Part shown: positions 6,920 through 15,692 of the stretch, piece by piece | Layout: each line of letters begins with the position of its first letter | How positions within the stretch are numbered: position 1 is the first letter of the stretch | Assembly (NCBI GenBank): GCA_029857955.1 | Contig: JAOUFY010000026.1 | Coordinates: 1-38,089, forward strand | DNA length: 38,089 nt | Source: Spirochaetia bacterium | GTDB lineage: Bacteria; Spirochaetota; Leptospiria; Turneriellales; JAOUFE01 | Reading direction: 5' to 3' | Made by a program: the position numbers and the translations under genes | Notes under the pieces: generated by a model | Databases searched by the model: none | What the model saw: only the letters and a program-made list of their open reading frames with translations | Told to the model about the DNA's origin: nothing

Positions 6920-7642
6920 TTATCTGTGTTCATCCGTGTTTATCCGTGGCTCTTCTTTTACTGAAGTTCTATCGCTTATTATTTTTCCGTCTTTTAACAA
7001 TATCTGGCGATGGCTCAGGGATAAAACTTCCGGGTCGTGGCTGGCCAGAACAAAGGTCACATTTTTTTCAACGTTCATTTTTTCCATGAGTTCCAAAATA
7101 GAAGCGCCGTTGGCAGAATCCAGATTTGCCGTAGGCTCATCAGCCAGAACAATTTCAGGATTTTTTGCAAACGCGCGCGCGATGCTCACCCTTTGTTGCT
7201 GACCGCCGGAAATTTCGTTGGGATATCTTTTCAAGAAATCTTGTAATCCCACCCTTTCGAGAGACTCCTCTACAAGCAGGCGGCGCTCATACACATCTCG
7301 CACCGTAGAAAGCAGCGGACGCTCTACATTTTCAAAAACCGTAAGCGTTGGAATCAGATGGAAGTTTTGAAAAATATAACCCAGATATTCCCTGCGAATT
7401 TTGGTCAATATTTTTTCTTTGCTGCCCTCTGTTTCCAGAGAATCAATGATGACGCTTCCCGAGCTGGGTTCGTCAATCAAACCAATAAGATTCAACAGTG
7501 TACTTTTACCGCTGCCCGATGAACCCGCCACAACAAGAAACTCTCCCTTTTTTACCTGAAGCGAAACGTCGTTTAAGGCCACCGCGGGAATTTTCCCTGG
7601 ATAGTAAATCTTGCTGACATTTTGCAAATCAATCATATTCAT
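6920..7642 (-). CDS. LolD/MacB-type ABC transporter ATPase
   Basis: 240 residues. It has Walker A (GSSGSGKST, ~41-49), a Q-loop (YIFQNFHLIPTLTVFENVERP), the signature SGGQQQR, Walker B (VLADEPTANLDS) and the H-loop His (ASHDPE). It powers the FtsX-type permease encoded next. It starts inside the stop codon of the TPR gene (ATGA overlap) with AAGGAG about 8 bases upstream. The last ~11 residues (EEPRINTDEHR) are not part of the ABC fold. They are translated from an intergenic decamer repeat, so the ancestral stop was probably lost and replaced by one in the repeat. Confidence 0.93.
   Translation of the reverse strand: MNMIDLQNVSKIYYPGKIPAVALNDVSLQVKKGEFLVVAGSSGSGKSTLLNLIGLIDEPSSGSVIIDSLETEGSKEKILTKIRREYLGYIFQNFHLIPTLTVFENVERPLLSTVRDVYERRLLVEESLERVGLQDFLKRYPNEISGGQQQRVSIARAFAKNPEIVLADEPTANLDSANGASILELMEKMNVEKNVTFVLASHDPEVLSLSHRQILLKDGKIISDRTSVKEEPRINTDEHR
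6921..6951. repeat. Decamer repeat of the widespread TATCCGTGTT family
   Basis: TATCTGTGTT, CATCCGTGTT and TATCCGTGGC are three consecutive ten-base units. On the minus strand they give the CACGGATAAACACGGATGAACACAGATA sequence type known between genes of many unrelated bacteria, often mistranslated as INTDEHR peptides. Here it forms the 3' end of the ABC ATPase gene. Confidence 0.7.
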
Positions 7643-8430
7643 TTTGCGGCTCCTTTCTTTAATTCATTCAGCACATCCTGATACAACTTTTTTGCCTGCA
7701 CATGCAAAAGCGCCGTATCAATGAGTTTTATATTTTTTTGCACTTCGCTCCATTGTTTGGCTTCAACATCGAGCATGGCCTGCGCCAGGTACATTTCCAT
7801 AAGACCCATTTTGTAATATCCATGTTCTTTTAAATCCTGAGGTAATTTTGCGTAGCCTTCCAGATACACCCGAATATCTTCATGGTGAACGGCATCGGGG
7901 CGGCCGGTAGCTGCATTTAAGTTCATATTGATACGCGCCCTACCAAGCCTTGCTTCGAGATTTTGAGGGTACAGATCAATAATCATGGAATAGAGATTGC
8001 GCGCCCGAAAAACATATTCAACCAAAGTCCCCATGTTGATTCTTGGATTATTGCCCTGACTGGCATAGGCATTGGCCATATAAAACTGAATGTTGGGGTC
8101 AGAAAACTTTTTCTTCCACAACTTTTGATAGGTCTCAAAAGCCCGCTCGACATAGTCCAATCCTGTTTTATCTTTGGGCGGCATTTGCGCGCCGGTAACG
8201 TAGCAGTAATGAGCATATTCCAGCAAAATGGTAAAGTCTGACTCATTTTCGCTTTTTGTCTTTTCGGCCTGCTCCATTGAGGTAAATCTGGTTTTGTAAA
8301 TATCTTTAAAGTAAAGATGCTGATCTGCCTGGACTTGGCCAAAGGCCGGGCACGAAAACGCCAAACTCAGAATAATCAACGATTTTACTTTAAATCGCAT
8401 CTGGTTTTTAAACAAAATTTTTCTTTTCAT
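7639..8430 (-). CDS. Secreted TPR-type periplasmic protein of the ABC operon
   Basis: 263 residues with a signal peptide (hydrophobic core LIILSLAFSCPAFG, cleavage near GQVQA). The Cys in FSCPAFG might suggest a lipobox, but the context is not canonical. The mature part is all-helical, with TPR-like repeats: LLEYAHYCYVTGA, YVERAFETYQKLWKK, IQFYMANAYASQG, ARNLYSMIIDLYPQNLEARLGRAR and MGLMEMYLAQAMLDVEAKQW. TPR proteins act as scaffolds, so it could bridge the inner-membrane permease and the outer-membrane barrel encoded downstream. It is the first gene of the operon and overlaps the ATPase gene by 4 bases. The start is uncertain: no good ribosome-binding site precedes 8430, and a second ATG lies 10 codons in. 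Confidence 0.7.
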   Translation of the reverse strand: MKRKILFKNQMRFKVKSLIILSLAFSCPAFGQVQADQHLYFKDIYKTRFTSMEQAEKTKSENESDFTILLEYAHYCYVTGAQMPPKDKTGLDYVERAFETYQKLWKKKFSDPNIQFYMANAYASQGNNPRINMGTLVEYVFRARNLYSMIIDLYPQNLEARLGRARINMNLNAATGRPDAVHHEDIRVYLEGYAKLPQDLKEHGYYKMGLMEMYLAQAMLDVEAKQWSEVQKNIKLIDTALLHVQAKKLYQDVLNELKKGAAK

Positions 8431-8666
8431 GCCCTGATTATAGGCATTTTTTTTTGAAATGTAAATAGGACAATCATCCTTTTAAATTCAAAATTCATGG
8501 TACTTTTGTACTTTTGTGGCGGGTATATCGATAAATAGATTAACTTAATTTGATGGTTCAAAATTAAAAAATATTTTTTAATACTGATTTGTATAGGGGG
8601 CAGATCCTATAATCAAATAAAAAATCTTGACACAACCAATGCTCTTTAACATTTGAATGAATTATA
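8431..8666. promoter_or_regulatory. Divergent promoter region between the ABC operon and the PilZ gene
   Basis: 236 bp with no coding potential, very AT-rich. A perfect TTGACA lies at 8627-8632, but the hexamer 17 bases on (CATTTG) is a poor -10 box, and the good TATAAT (8663-8668) overlaps the PilZ start codon. The dyad TATAGGGGGCAGATCCTATA sits around 8592-8611. No ribosome-binding site is seen before the PilZ ATG. Confidence 0.35.
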
Positions 8667-9035
8667 ATGGTAATTAAAACAGAAGAGCGTCATAAAACAA
8701 TTATACCAAAAGACGAAAAAAGAAAATTTCGACGGGAAATTTTTAATTATAAAGTTGAGTTATTGTCTCATAATTCCAAAAATAAAATAAAATGTGCTTC
8801 TTTTGATCTTTCTGAGGGCGGCATACGTGTCGTTACAAATGTAGAATTAAAAGATCAAGCCTATACGGTATATATCGACAATTATAAATTTAATGCTCAT
8901 TTGGTTTTTGAAGAAGCCAGAAAGTCAACAATGATGGATCAGTATGCTTATTATCATGGTCTTCGTTTTGAAAAGCCTATAACTCCAGACGTTAAAAATA
9001 AATTATTAGTAGCTGCTAAAAAATTCCGTTTTTGA
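8667..9035 (+). CDS. PilZ-domain c-di-GMP-binding protein
   Basis: 122 residues, essentially a lone PilZ domain. Both c-di-GMP contact motifs are present: RxxxR as Arg19-Lys-Phe-Arg-Arg23, and DxSxxG as Asp47-Leu-Ser49-Glu-Gly-Gly52. The beta-barrel continues to HGLRFEKP, followed by a C-terminal helix (TPDVKNKLLVAAKKF). It should be a cytoplasmic receiver of c-di-GMP, for which two synthases are encoded in this window. It stands alone on the plus strand, and its last 30 bases overlap the 3' end of the convergent tsaD gene. The target process cannot be told from the sequence. Confidence 0.88.
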   Translation: MVIKTEERHKTIIPKDEKRKFRREIFNYKVELLSHNSKNKIKCASFDLSEGGIRVVTNVELKDQAYTVYIDNYKFNAHLVFEEARKSTMMDQYAYYHGLRFEKPITPDVKNKLLVAAKKFRF

Positions 9036-10082
9036 CGAGATTACGTTCTCATGCGGATAAATTACGTTTTCTTTGAAGTAATAATAGCCAAGCGCACCAA
9101 TCATCGCCCCATTATCTGTGCATAACGAAGGCGAAGGACAATAGAGTTTAACCCCCATTTCATCGCATATTGATGAAATTCTTTTTCGTAAAGTTTGATT
9201 AGACATCACGCCGCCTCCTGTTACCAGGTTTTTAAATTTTGTCAGTGACAACGCATGTTTTACATTTCTTTCGATAATGTCGAATACCCTTTCCTGGAAA
9301 CACCAGCAAAGATGATCGGTGTCATGATCTGGATTTGAGCGTATGAAGTAGTAAAGAGCTGTTTTAATTCCGCTGAATGAAAAATTACATTGATTACGGT
9401 TTTGATCTTTTAATATTTTCGGAAGAGGATTTTCAGTTTCTATATTACCTCTTTTTAATTCAGGGTTAGATTCATAAAAACTTTTAGCTCGTTTTTCAAT
9501 CTCAGGACCGCCAGGGTAATCAAGTCCCAGTAACGCGGCAGCTTTGTCATAGGCTTCGCCGCAGGCATCATCAAGAGTGTCGCCAATTAATTCCAGTTTT
9601 CCAAGCCCGCTTACTTTGTAAATGCTGGAGTTACCTCCAGAAAGTAATAAACCGATAAACGGATATTCCAGGGTTTTATTTTTAAAAAGTTCATTGTCTA
9701 ACACGTTTGCATAAAAATGAGCTTCGAGATGATGAATGGGGATAACAGGAACTTTAAGTACAGTTTTAATTCCAAGAGCGAGGTAGTAACCGATGAGTAG
9801 AGAACCGGTAAGTCCTGGTCTAACTGTTACAGCAATATAAGAGGCTCTGTTAAACTCGCTACGGTATTGATTTAAAATTTCTTGAAGAAGTGCCGGGAAT
9901 TTTTCAAGGTGCATTCGGCTTGCCATTTCTGGCACTACGCCTCCATAGATTTTATGTAAATCAATCTGACTGAAAACAGGATTTGCGATAATTTCATTAC
10001 CGTTTTTTATTATAGCGATACCTGTTTCATCGCAACTGCTTTCAATTCCAATTCCAAAAATATCGTTAGAATTATCAGGCAT
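9006..10082 (-). CDS. tsaD: tRNA N6-adenosine threonylcarbamoyltransferase TsaD
   Basis: 358 residues. With TsaB and TsaE it transfers threonylcarbamoyl from TC-AMP to A37 of ANN-decoding tRNAs (t6A). Family marks: N-terminal IESSCDETGIAI; metal ligands in HHLEAH (His118 and His122); LTGSLLIGYYLALG; LSGGNSSIYKV; TGGGVMSNQTLR; and the metal-binding TDNGAM near the C-terminus. Two motif positions differ from the usual bacterial form: VRPGL instead of x-GPGL (Arg88) and SGGN instead of SGGH (Asn151, as in archaeal Kae1). Its start overlaps the stop of the upstream FAD/Fe-S dehydrogenase gene by one base. Its partners tsaB and tsaE lie about 18 kb away. Confidence 0.95.
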   Translation of the reverse strand: MPDNSNDIFGIGIESSCDETGIAIIKNGNEIIANPVFSQIDLHKIYGGVVPEMASRMHLEKFPALLQEILNQYRSEFNRASYIAVTVRPGLTGSLLIGYYLALGIKTVLKVPVIPIHHLEAHFYANVLDNELFKNKTLEYPFIGLLLSGGNSSIYKVSGLGKLELIGDTLDDACGEAYDKAAALLGLDYPGGPEIEKRAKSFYESNPELKRGNIETENPLPKILKDQNRNQCNFSFSGIKTALYYFIRSNPDHDTDHLCWCFQERVFDIIERNVKHALSLTKFKNLVTGGGVMSNQTLRKRISSICDEMGVKLYCPSPSLCTDNGAMIGALGYYYFKENVIYPHENVISSKTEFFSSY

Positions 10083-13000
10083 TAAAGAAGTACTTTTTCA
10101 ATTCCTTTATCTTTAACGGATTTAATAAACGTATTTTTCCAGTTTTCACCAAGCAATTGATTGGCAAGTTCCGTAGCGACATATTCAGGCTCAATACCCG
10201 TATCCGGTGTATATCTTGAGAGACCTTGAATACACGACGGGCAGGTAGTTAATAGTTTTATATGGTTGTTTTTATTTTTTCCGGAACTGCCGGTTAGTTC
10301 TTCTATATTGTCCTGAAGTGATTCAAGCTTACTGAATCTTGCCTGTGTCGAAATATCAGGTCTTGCTACAGAAAAAAGTCCAGATTCAGCACAGCAACGA
10401 TCCGATAAAACAACCGGCTTACCCATGAGCTCTGAGATAACCTTTGTGGGAGAATTTGTCTTTATCGGGGTATGGCAGGGATCATGGTAAATGTATTCGG
10501 AACTGCTTTTCTTTAATTTAACTCCCTTTTCAAGAAGAAATTCATGAATATCAATCAATCTTGATCCGGGAAAAATTTTTTCAAATTCATAGGACTGAAG
10601 CTGATCGATACACGTACCACACATTACTAAAACAGTTTTTATATCCAGGTAATTCAATGTGTTGGCAACTCTATGAAATAAAACACGATTACTTGTTGTG
10701 ATCGATTTGCTGAGATCTGTATCTCCAGAGGCAGCCTGGGGAGCCCCGCAACATGTATATTGCGGCGGCAGTACGGTTTGAATACCCAGATCGTAAAGAA
10801 GCGCTAAACCAGCAAAACCAGAGTCTGTATAAAGCCTTTCAATTCCGCAACCCGGAAAAAAGAAAACAGCTTCTGCTTCAGAATCTTTGATTTCAGGTTT
10901 TCTTAAAATTGAAACATATTTACTGTCTTCAATATCAAGAATACTTCTTATATTACCTGGCGGTAAAACCGGAAGCGGTTTTTTAATCGAGTTTATGATA
11001 TGGCTTGCCGTAGTCATGTTCCCCGTTGTTGATTCAGGAATTGACTTGTTTAGAGGCTTCGTTAATTTATACATTTGAAAAATAAACCGCTGCATGCGAA
11101 AAACCGGTTTAAATAAAAATGTTCGTAAAAATCCAATCCATGTAGGCGAAATTATATTTAAGTACGACAGGGCCAGCGAGGCAGCAATATTTGTCTTGCG
11201 CTGGTCGTGATTTTTTAAAATATTTTTCATGAGTATGGTAACATCTCCATAATCAATGTTAACCGGACATGGTTTAAAGCATCTATGGCAAATTGTACAA
11301 TGATCAGCAATGTCGTTAAACTCATCAAAATGTTGAAGAGATATGCCGCGACGAGTTTGTTCTTCATACAAAAATGCCTCAATCAACATGCCCACGCCTA
11401 ATATTTTAGCTCTTGGAGAATAAAGTAAATTTGCCCTGGGAACATGTGTCGTACATACCGGTTTACATTTGCCGCATCTGAGGCAGTGCTTGATCTCATT
11501 GTTTAACGTTGTCAGATCGCTTTCATCCATGATGATGGCTTCCTGTGAAACAAGTTGAAGCGAAGGGGTGTATGAAAGTGTAGTGTCAGCGCCTTTAAGC
11601 AGTTTGCCGCGATTAAAATGACCATTTGGATCAACTTTTTGTTTATAATCAGCAAAATTCTTTTTATCCACTTCTTTTAAAAATGGAAACTTGGTTAAAC
11701 CAATACCATGCTCTCCCGAAATCACCCCGTCAAGAGAAGTCGCAAGCTTCATAACTCTTGCAACAATGTGATGGGCATTTTGCATCATGTCATAATTGTA
11801 TGAATTAACCGGGATATTTGTATGAACGTTTCCATCTCCTGCGTGCATATGAAGAGCGACAAATATTCTTCCGGAACGAATTTCCTTATGGATTTCGTCA
11901 AACTTTGCCCGTACAACTTCTAATTCGCTTCCGCTGAAAATTTCCTTAAGAGATTTTTCAACTTCCTGTCTGTATGAAATACGAATATCATGTCTGAGGA
12001 TTATATCTTTTAAACGATCTCCTTTTTTAATTTTCTTTTTTTCTTCGGCATTTAATATTTTTGTACTGCCGGAAGCGGATTTTTCAAGATTTGTTAATAT
12101 AAAGCTCCATCGTTTTTTAATTTCGGATAAATTTTTCAGGGCAATTTTTTTCTTGAGAGCCAGCATGGTGTTTCTTTCTGAAGAGGCCTCATAATTTCTC
12201 ATTTTTTCCGTCTCAGGCATAGGACCTTCAAGATAGGCCATTACGTTATTGAGAATATCCAGTTTATTTTTAATGGAATATTCAATGTTAATGGTTTCAA
12301 TACCTTCATTGTAATCTGATAATCTTCGTATTGGAATAACAACGTCTTCGTTTACTTTAAATGCATTGGTATGAGCTGCAATTGCCGCAGTCCGGCTTCG
12401 ATCTGCCCAAAAATTTCTTCGGGCTTCCGGCGTAATTGCTACAAAACATTCTGCATTTTTTGCCTTAGCTATCGATAATATATCGGTTGCTGATTTTTTA
12501 AGCGATTTTTCATTGTCGCTGGTAATGTCTCCCAATAGAACCATTTTGGGCATATCAGATCTGCTGGATTTAATGTTGTATTTGATGGCTTTAATATAAC
12601 GTTCGTCAAGGTGTTCGAGGCCGGCAAGTTTTACATGTTCGGTTGTTTTAATATAATCAATTATGTCAACAATGGTCGGAACTGTTTTTTTCATGTCGTG
12701 ACCAAAAAATTCAAGACAAAACGTATATGTAAAGGCCGGCATTTTATGTAAAATAAATTCAGCAGAAGTGATGATTCCATCGCAGCCTTCTTTTTGAATA
12801 CCCGGTAATCCGCCGAGAAATTTATCTGTTACGTCTTTTCCAAGGCCTTCTTTTCTGAATTTTCTACCGGGGATGTTTAAAATCACTGGTTCATTTGAAG
12901 GGGTTTTTCCATCGTCATTTAAACGTGTTACTGAAAAAACAGCTGTTTCAATGTCATGAATTTTTCCAAGGTTATGATTTAACCTTTTTATTTCAATCCA

Positions 13001-13927
13001 TTCTCCATCTGGATTTACCATTTTCCATGAGTAAAGGTTGTCGATCGTGGTTCCCCATAAAACAGCTTTTTTACCGCCGGCATTCATGGCGATGTTACCT
13101 CCAATGGTTGAAGCTGTTTGAGAAGTCGGATCTACGGCAAACACAAGGCCATTTTCTTCTGCAAGGGTACTTACACGTTTAGTTACCACGCCGGCTTGAG
13201 CGCTGACAATTTTACATTCAACATCGTTTGATAAAATTTCAGTTCTAACCTCGCCAAGAGTTTCCAGTTTTTCGGTATTGATTACTGCTGTATCGGAATG
13301 TAAAGGAATCAAGCTTCCTGTATATCCTGTCGCTCCTCCAAAAGGAATCATGGTTAGACCCAGTTCAATACATTTTTTAACAATGGGTCGAATTTCGGTT
13401 TCTGTGTCTGGAGTGATGACAACAAATGGTAATTCAACGCGCCAGTCGCTGGCGTCGGTGGCATGAGAGACTCTGGCCAGGCCATCAAAATGAATGTTAT
13501 CTCTGGCTGTAACTTTACTGAGTTTTGCGACAGTTTTTTGTCTGAGTTTTTTTTGTTCAGGAAACCATGATTCAAATGTATCGATAGCATTGGACGTCGC
13601 GTCAGCAAGTAATTTTGCCGCATGATTTGTTTCTATTCTGGAATAAATTTGATCAAGCCTGTGTCGCAGGGCATGTGTCAATGCTTTCCATCTTTTTGCA
13701 TTTTTAAGCAGATCGTCCTGTAAAAATGGATTTCGAACGACCACCCAGATGTCGCCAAGAATTTCAAAGAGCATTCGCGCAGATGTTCCTGTGATTCTTT
13801 TTTTTCTAAGGTTGTTTAATGTATTCCAGTTGTCTTCACCAAGAAGTTTAATAACAATTTCTTTATCTGTAAAGGAAGTATAATTATAGGGTATTTCTCT
13901 TAAACGAATTTTTTCTTTTTCAATCAT
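10082..13927 (-). CDS. Giant FAD-linked dehydrogenase / Fe-S oxidoreductase fusion (DUF3683 family)
   Basis: 1281 residues, matching the long DUF3683-type class rather than the ~1000-residue YdiJ/D-2-hydroxyglutarate dehydrogenases. Order: DUF3683-like N-terminus ([34 protein letters not shown]); PCMH-type FAD domain ([29 protein letters not shown]); FAD-oxidase C-terminal domain ([26 protein letters not shown]); two 4Fe-4S motifs ([23 protein letters not shown]); and two CCG cysteine-rich modules (FFPGCG...CCGAP and YHDPCH...CCAESG). This is GlcD plus GlcF in one chain: it oxidises a 2-hydroxy acid and passes electrons through the clusters, probably to the quinone pool. The substrate is unknown. 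It is upstream of tsaD in the same transcript. Confidence 0.9.
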   Translation of the reverse strand: MIEKEKIRLREIPYNYTSFTDKEIVIKLLGEDNWNTLNNLRKKRITGTSARMLFEILGDIWVVVRNPFLQDDLLKNAKRWKALTHALRHRLDQIYSRIETNHAAKLLADATSNAIDTFESWFPEQKKLRQKTVAKLSKVTARDNIHFDGLARVSHATDASDWRVELPFVVITPDTETEIRPIVKKCIELGLTMIPFGGATGYTGSLIPLHSDTAVINTEKLETLGEVRTEILSNDVECKIVSAQAGVVTKRVSTLAEENGLVFAVDPTSQTASTIGGNIAMNAGGKKAVLWGTTIDNLYSWKMVNPDGEWIEIKRLNHNLGKIHDIETAVFSVTRLNDDGKTPSNEPVILNIPGRKFRKEGLGKDVTDKFLGGLPGIQKEGCDGIITSAEFILHKMPAFTYTFCLEFFGHDMKKTVPTIVDIIDYIKTTEHVKLAGLEHLDERYIKAIKYNIKSSRSDMPKMVLLGDITSDNEKSLKKSATDILSIAKAKNAECFVAITPEARRNFWADRSRTAAIAAHTNAFKVNEDVVIPIRRLSDYNEGIETINIEYSIKNKLDILNNVMAYLEGPMPETEKMRNYEASSERNTMLALKKKIALKNLSEIKKRWSFILTNLEKSASGSTKILNAEEKKKIKKGDRLKDIILRHDIRISYRQEVEKSLKEIFSGSELEVVRAKFDEIHKEIRSGRIFVALHMHAGDGNVHTNIPVNSYNYDMMQNAHHIVARVMKLATSLDGVISGEHGIGLTKFPFLKEVDKKNFADYKQKVDPNGHFNRGKLLKGADTTLSYTPSLQLVSQEAIIMDESDLTTLNNEIKHCLRCGKCKPVCTTHVPRANLLYSPRAKILGVGMLIEAFLYEEQTRRGISLQHFDEFNDIADHCTICHRCFKPCPVNIDYGDVTILMKNILKNHDQRKTNIAASLALSYLNIISPTWIGFLRTFLFKPVFRMQRFIFQMYKLTKPLNKSIPESTTGNMTTASHIINSIKKPLPVLPPGNIRSILDIEDSKYVSILRKPEIKDSEAEAVFFFPGCGIERLYTDSGFAGLALLYDLGIQTVLPPQYTCCGAPQAASGDTDLSKSITTSNRVLFHRVANTLNYLDIKTVLVMCGTCIDQLQSYEFEKIFPGSRLIDIHEFLLEKGVKLKKSSSEYIYHDPCHTPIKTNSPTKVISELMGKPVVLSDRCCAESGLFSVARPDISTQARFSKLESLQDNIEELTGSSGKNKNNHIKLLTTCPSCIQGLSRYTPDTGIEPEYVATELANQLLGENWKNTFIKSVKDKGIEKVLL

Positions 13928-14087
13928 GTCATGCCTGCTATGTTTACACTCCTTTAATATTTACATATCTGGTCAAGTCTTCGAGTGTGATCTTTTTGAA
14001 AGTATTTTATCTTGCATCATAAAATCCTTTTCAGCGCATAGGTATTTTAACTTATTGTATCGTTGGTATCGTAATCAACAGGTTAGT

Positions 14088-14891
14088 ATGTTACAAAATC
14101 GAAAAAAAACGTCATTAAAAAGAAAAATGGTCTTTTATTTTCTACTGGTAGCTTTTGCCAACGTTTTTGTCGGTCTTGAGCTTCTATTGGAAATTAAAAG
14201 CGATAAGTACAGAAGTCAGGTAATTGAAAAAATGACCCATATTAAAGACGGTCAGGAATCTGAAGCAAGTATATTTTTGCTTCTCGATCAACTTACCAGA
14301 AAATTTTTTATAATGGTGGGAATCCTCATTCTTGTCAGCGCTGTTATTTTATTTTTATTTGTAATTCAAATTGCATCGCCAATACAGTATATGATCAACG
14401 AAGCTAAAAAAATTGCCGGCGGAGATCTCAGCGTCAATTTAAATATGAAGTCAAAAGATGAGGTGTCTGATCTGGGTAATTTAATCAATGACTTAACGGC
14501 AAATCTTCAAGAGATCATTGTTCAGCTTCAAAATATGCACGCAAATTTCGAGGAAGCCGCTACCTGTCTTGAATGCAAGTTAAATCTGCTTCCGGAATTA
14601 CAAAAATACTTTCAATCAGAACAAAAACAATTAAAAGATAATGTTGAAAGTATTGCGATGATTAAGCAATCATTTACGGTTTATCAAATGCGTAAATTTA
14701 TTCTTGATGATTTTTCGCCGCATGAAAAAAAACTAATGGATGCCATTTTGGCAGATAATGTGATTACAAAAGATCAATATGATGAAGTTTTAAAAATACA
14801 AATGCAAAGAGGCGGTTTTGTCGGCGCCATACTTAAAGAGCTCGATTATATCGACAGCGCTGTATTGTTAAAACACCTCTACGGAAGATAG
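14088..14891 (+). CDS. HAMP-domain membrane protein with C-terminal MshEN-like domain
   Basis: 267 residues from the ATG at 14088. An in-frame extension back to 13926 would overlap the divergent dehydrogenase start and has no family look, so I reject it. TM1 (FYFLLVAFANVFVGLELLLEI) and TM2 (FIMVGILILVSAVILFLFVI) enclose a short ~40-residue extracytoplasmic loop. A HAMP domain follows (SPIQYMINEAKKIAGGDLSV, DEVSDLGNLINDL), then a helix with the pair CLEC. The last ~55 residues (HEKKLMDAILADNVITKDQY to LLKHLYGR) resemble the N-terminal domain of type II/IV secretion ATPases (T2SSE_N/MshEN), which in some proteins binds c-di-GMP. There is no kinase, cyclase or chemoreceptor output domain. TauE-like and nucleosidase genes follow at 10 and 23 bp, so a loose operon is likely. 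Confidence 0.7.
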   Translation: MLQNRKKTSLKRKMVFYFLLVAFANVFVGLELLLEIKSDKYRSQVIEKMTHIKDGQESEASIFLLLDQLTRKFFIMVGILILVSAVILFLFVIQIASPIQYMINEAKKIAGGDLSVNLNMKSKDEVSDLGNLINDLTANLQEIIVQLQNMHANFEEAATCLECKLNLLPELQKYFQSEQKQLKDNVESIAMIKQSFTVYQMRKFILDDFSPHEKKLMDAILADNVITKDQYDEVLKIQMQRGGFVGAILKELDYIDSAVLLKHLYGR

Positions 14892-14901
14892 TTCAAATCA
14901 T

Positions 14902-15669
14902 ATGGAATTCTGGTCATTGTTCCCCGTTGGTATCATCATTGCAACATTTGCTTCACTGATGGGAATTGCCGGCGGAGTTGTCTGGGTTCCCTATTTAATT
15001 CTGGTCATGGATATGAATCCGCATGAGGCAATTATTTTATCTTTTGGAATTCAAATTATAGGTATGGGCTCCGGAGTTTCCAATTACATCCGCAGTAAAA
15101 AAGTGTACTGGAATCTTGCCGCATCAATGGGGCCATTTGTAATTTTGGGTATACTGATCGGATCCTATCTAAGCCAGCGGGTTGCCGGCGTACAGGCAAT
15201 GAAGATCGTTATGGGTTCGGTTTCCATGATCATTGCCGTTTATTTTGCGTCACAAACAGAAGCCTACGATGAAACTTTAAATACCAATCCAAAAATTAAA
15301 GCGCCGATTTGGCTCAGGGGATCAGGCGTTTTTATGGGGGTTGTCTCCGGATTTTTATCCATAGGAATTGGAGATTTTCTTATTCCGGCAATTCGTTCAA
15401 AATTAAAAATATCAATGGTAAACGCTGTCGCGACTGCATTGATAATAAACTTTTCTGTTGCGGTCATTGCCTCAATGACCCATACGATACTTAGCGGCGG
15501 ATTTTTAAAAAGCCTGTTGACTCCTTTTTTGTTTGGCGCCGGAGGCGTGTTTATCGGCGGGCAGCTTGGATATTTGCTTTCAAAACGCGTAAATGAACAA
15601 CGACTAAAAGAAATGTTTATTTTTATTTTAATGATCATAGGTCTGCATATGATTTATCATGCCCTTTAA
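14902..15669 (+). CDS. TSUP family membrane transporter (TauE/SafE-like)
   Basis: 255 residues with about eight transmembrane helices in two similar halves. The family-typical motif is GIAGGVVWVPYLI after the first helix, and the second half has GVVSGFLSIGIGDFLIPAI and GAGGVFIGGQLGYLLSKRV. The TSUP family moves sulfite, sulfoacetate, thiosulfate or other organosulfur anions across the inner membrane. The substrate here cannot be set, because no sulfur-metabolism gene is nearby. It lies 10 bp after the HAMP gene and 23 bp before the nucleosidase-like gene. The start codon has only a weak ribosome-binding site. Confidence 0.85.
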   Translation: MEFWSLFPVGIIIATFASLMGIAGGVVWVPYLILVMDMNPHEAIILSFGIQIIGMGSGVSNYIRSKKVYWNLAASMGPFVILGILIGSYLSQRVAGVQAMKIVMGSVSMIIAVYFASQTEAYDETLNTNPKIKAPIWLRGSGVFMGVVSGFLSIGIGDFLIPAIRSKLKISMVNAVATALIINFSVAVIASMTHTILSGGFLKSLLTPFLFGAGGVFIGGQLGYLLSKRVNEQRLKEMFIFILMIIGLHMIYHAL

Positions 15670-15692
15670 AATCACATAAGTCACAAGTCTAG

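Noticed and set aside
8663-8668. TATAAT as the -10 box of the PilZ gene
   Set aside because: It overlaps the ATG itself, and the only good -35 (TTGACA, 8627) is too far away (30-base spacer).
13926-14087. N-terminal extension of the HAMP protein by 54 residues
   Set aside because: It would overlap the divergent dehydrogenase start, is Cys/Phe-rich without family character, and removes the whole promoter space of both genes. The ATG at 14088 fits TM1 topology better.
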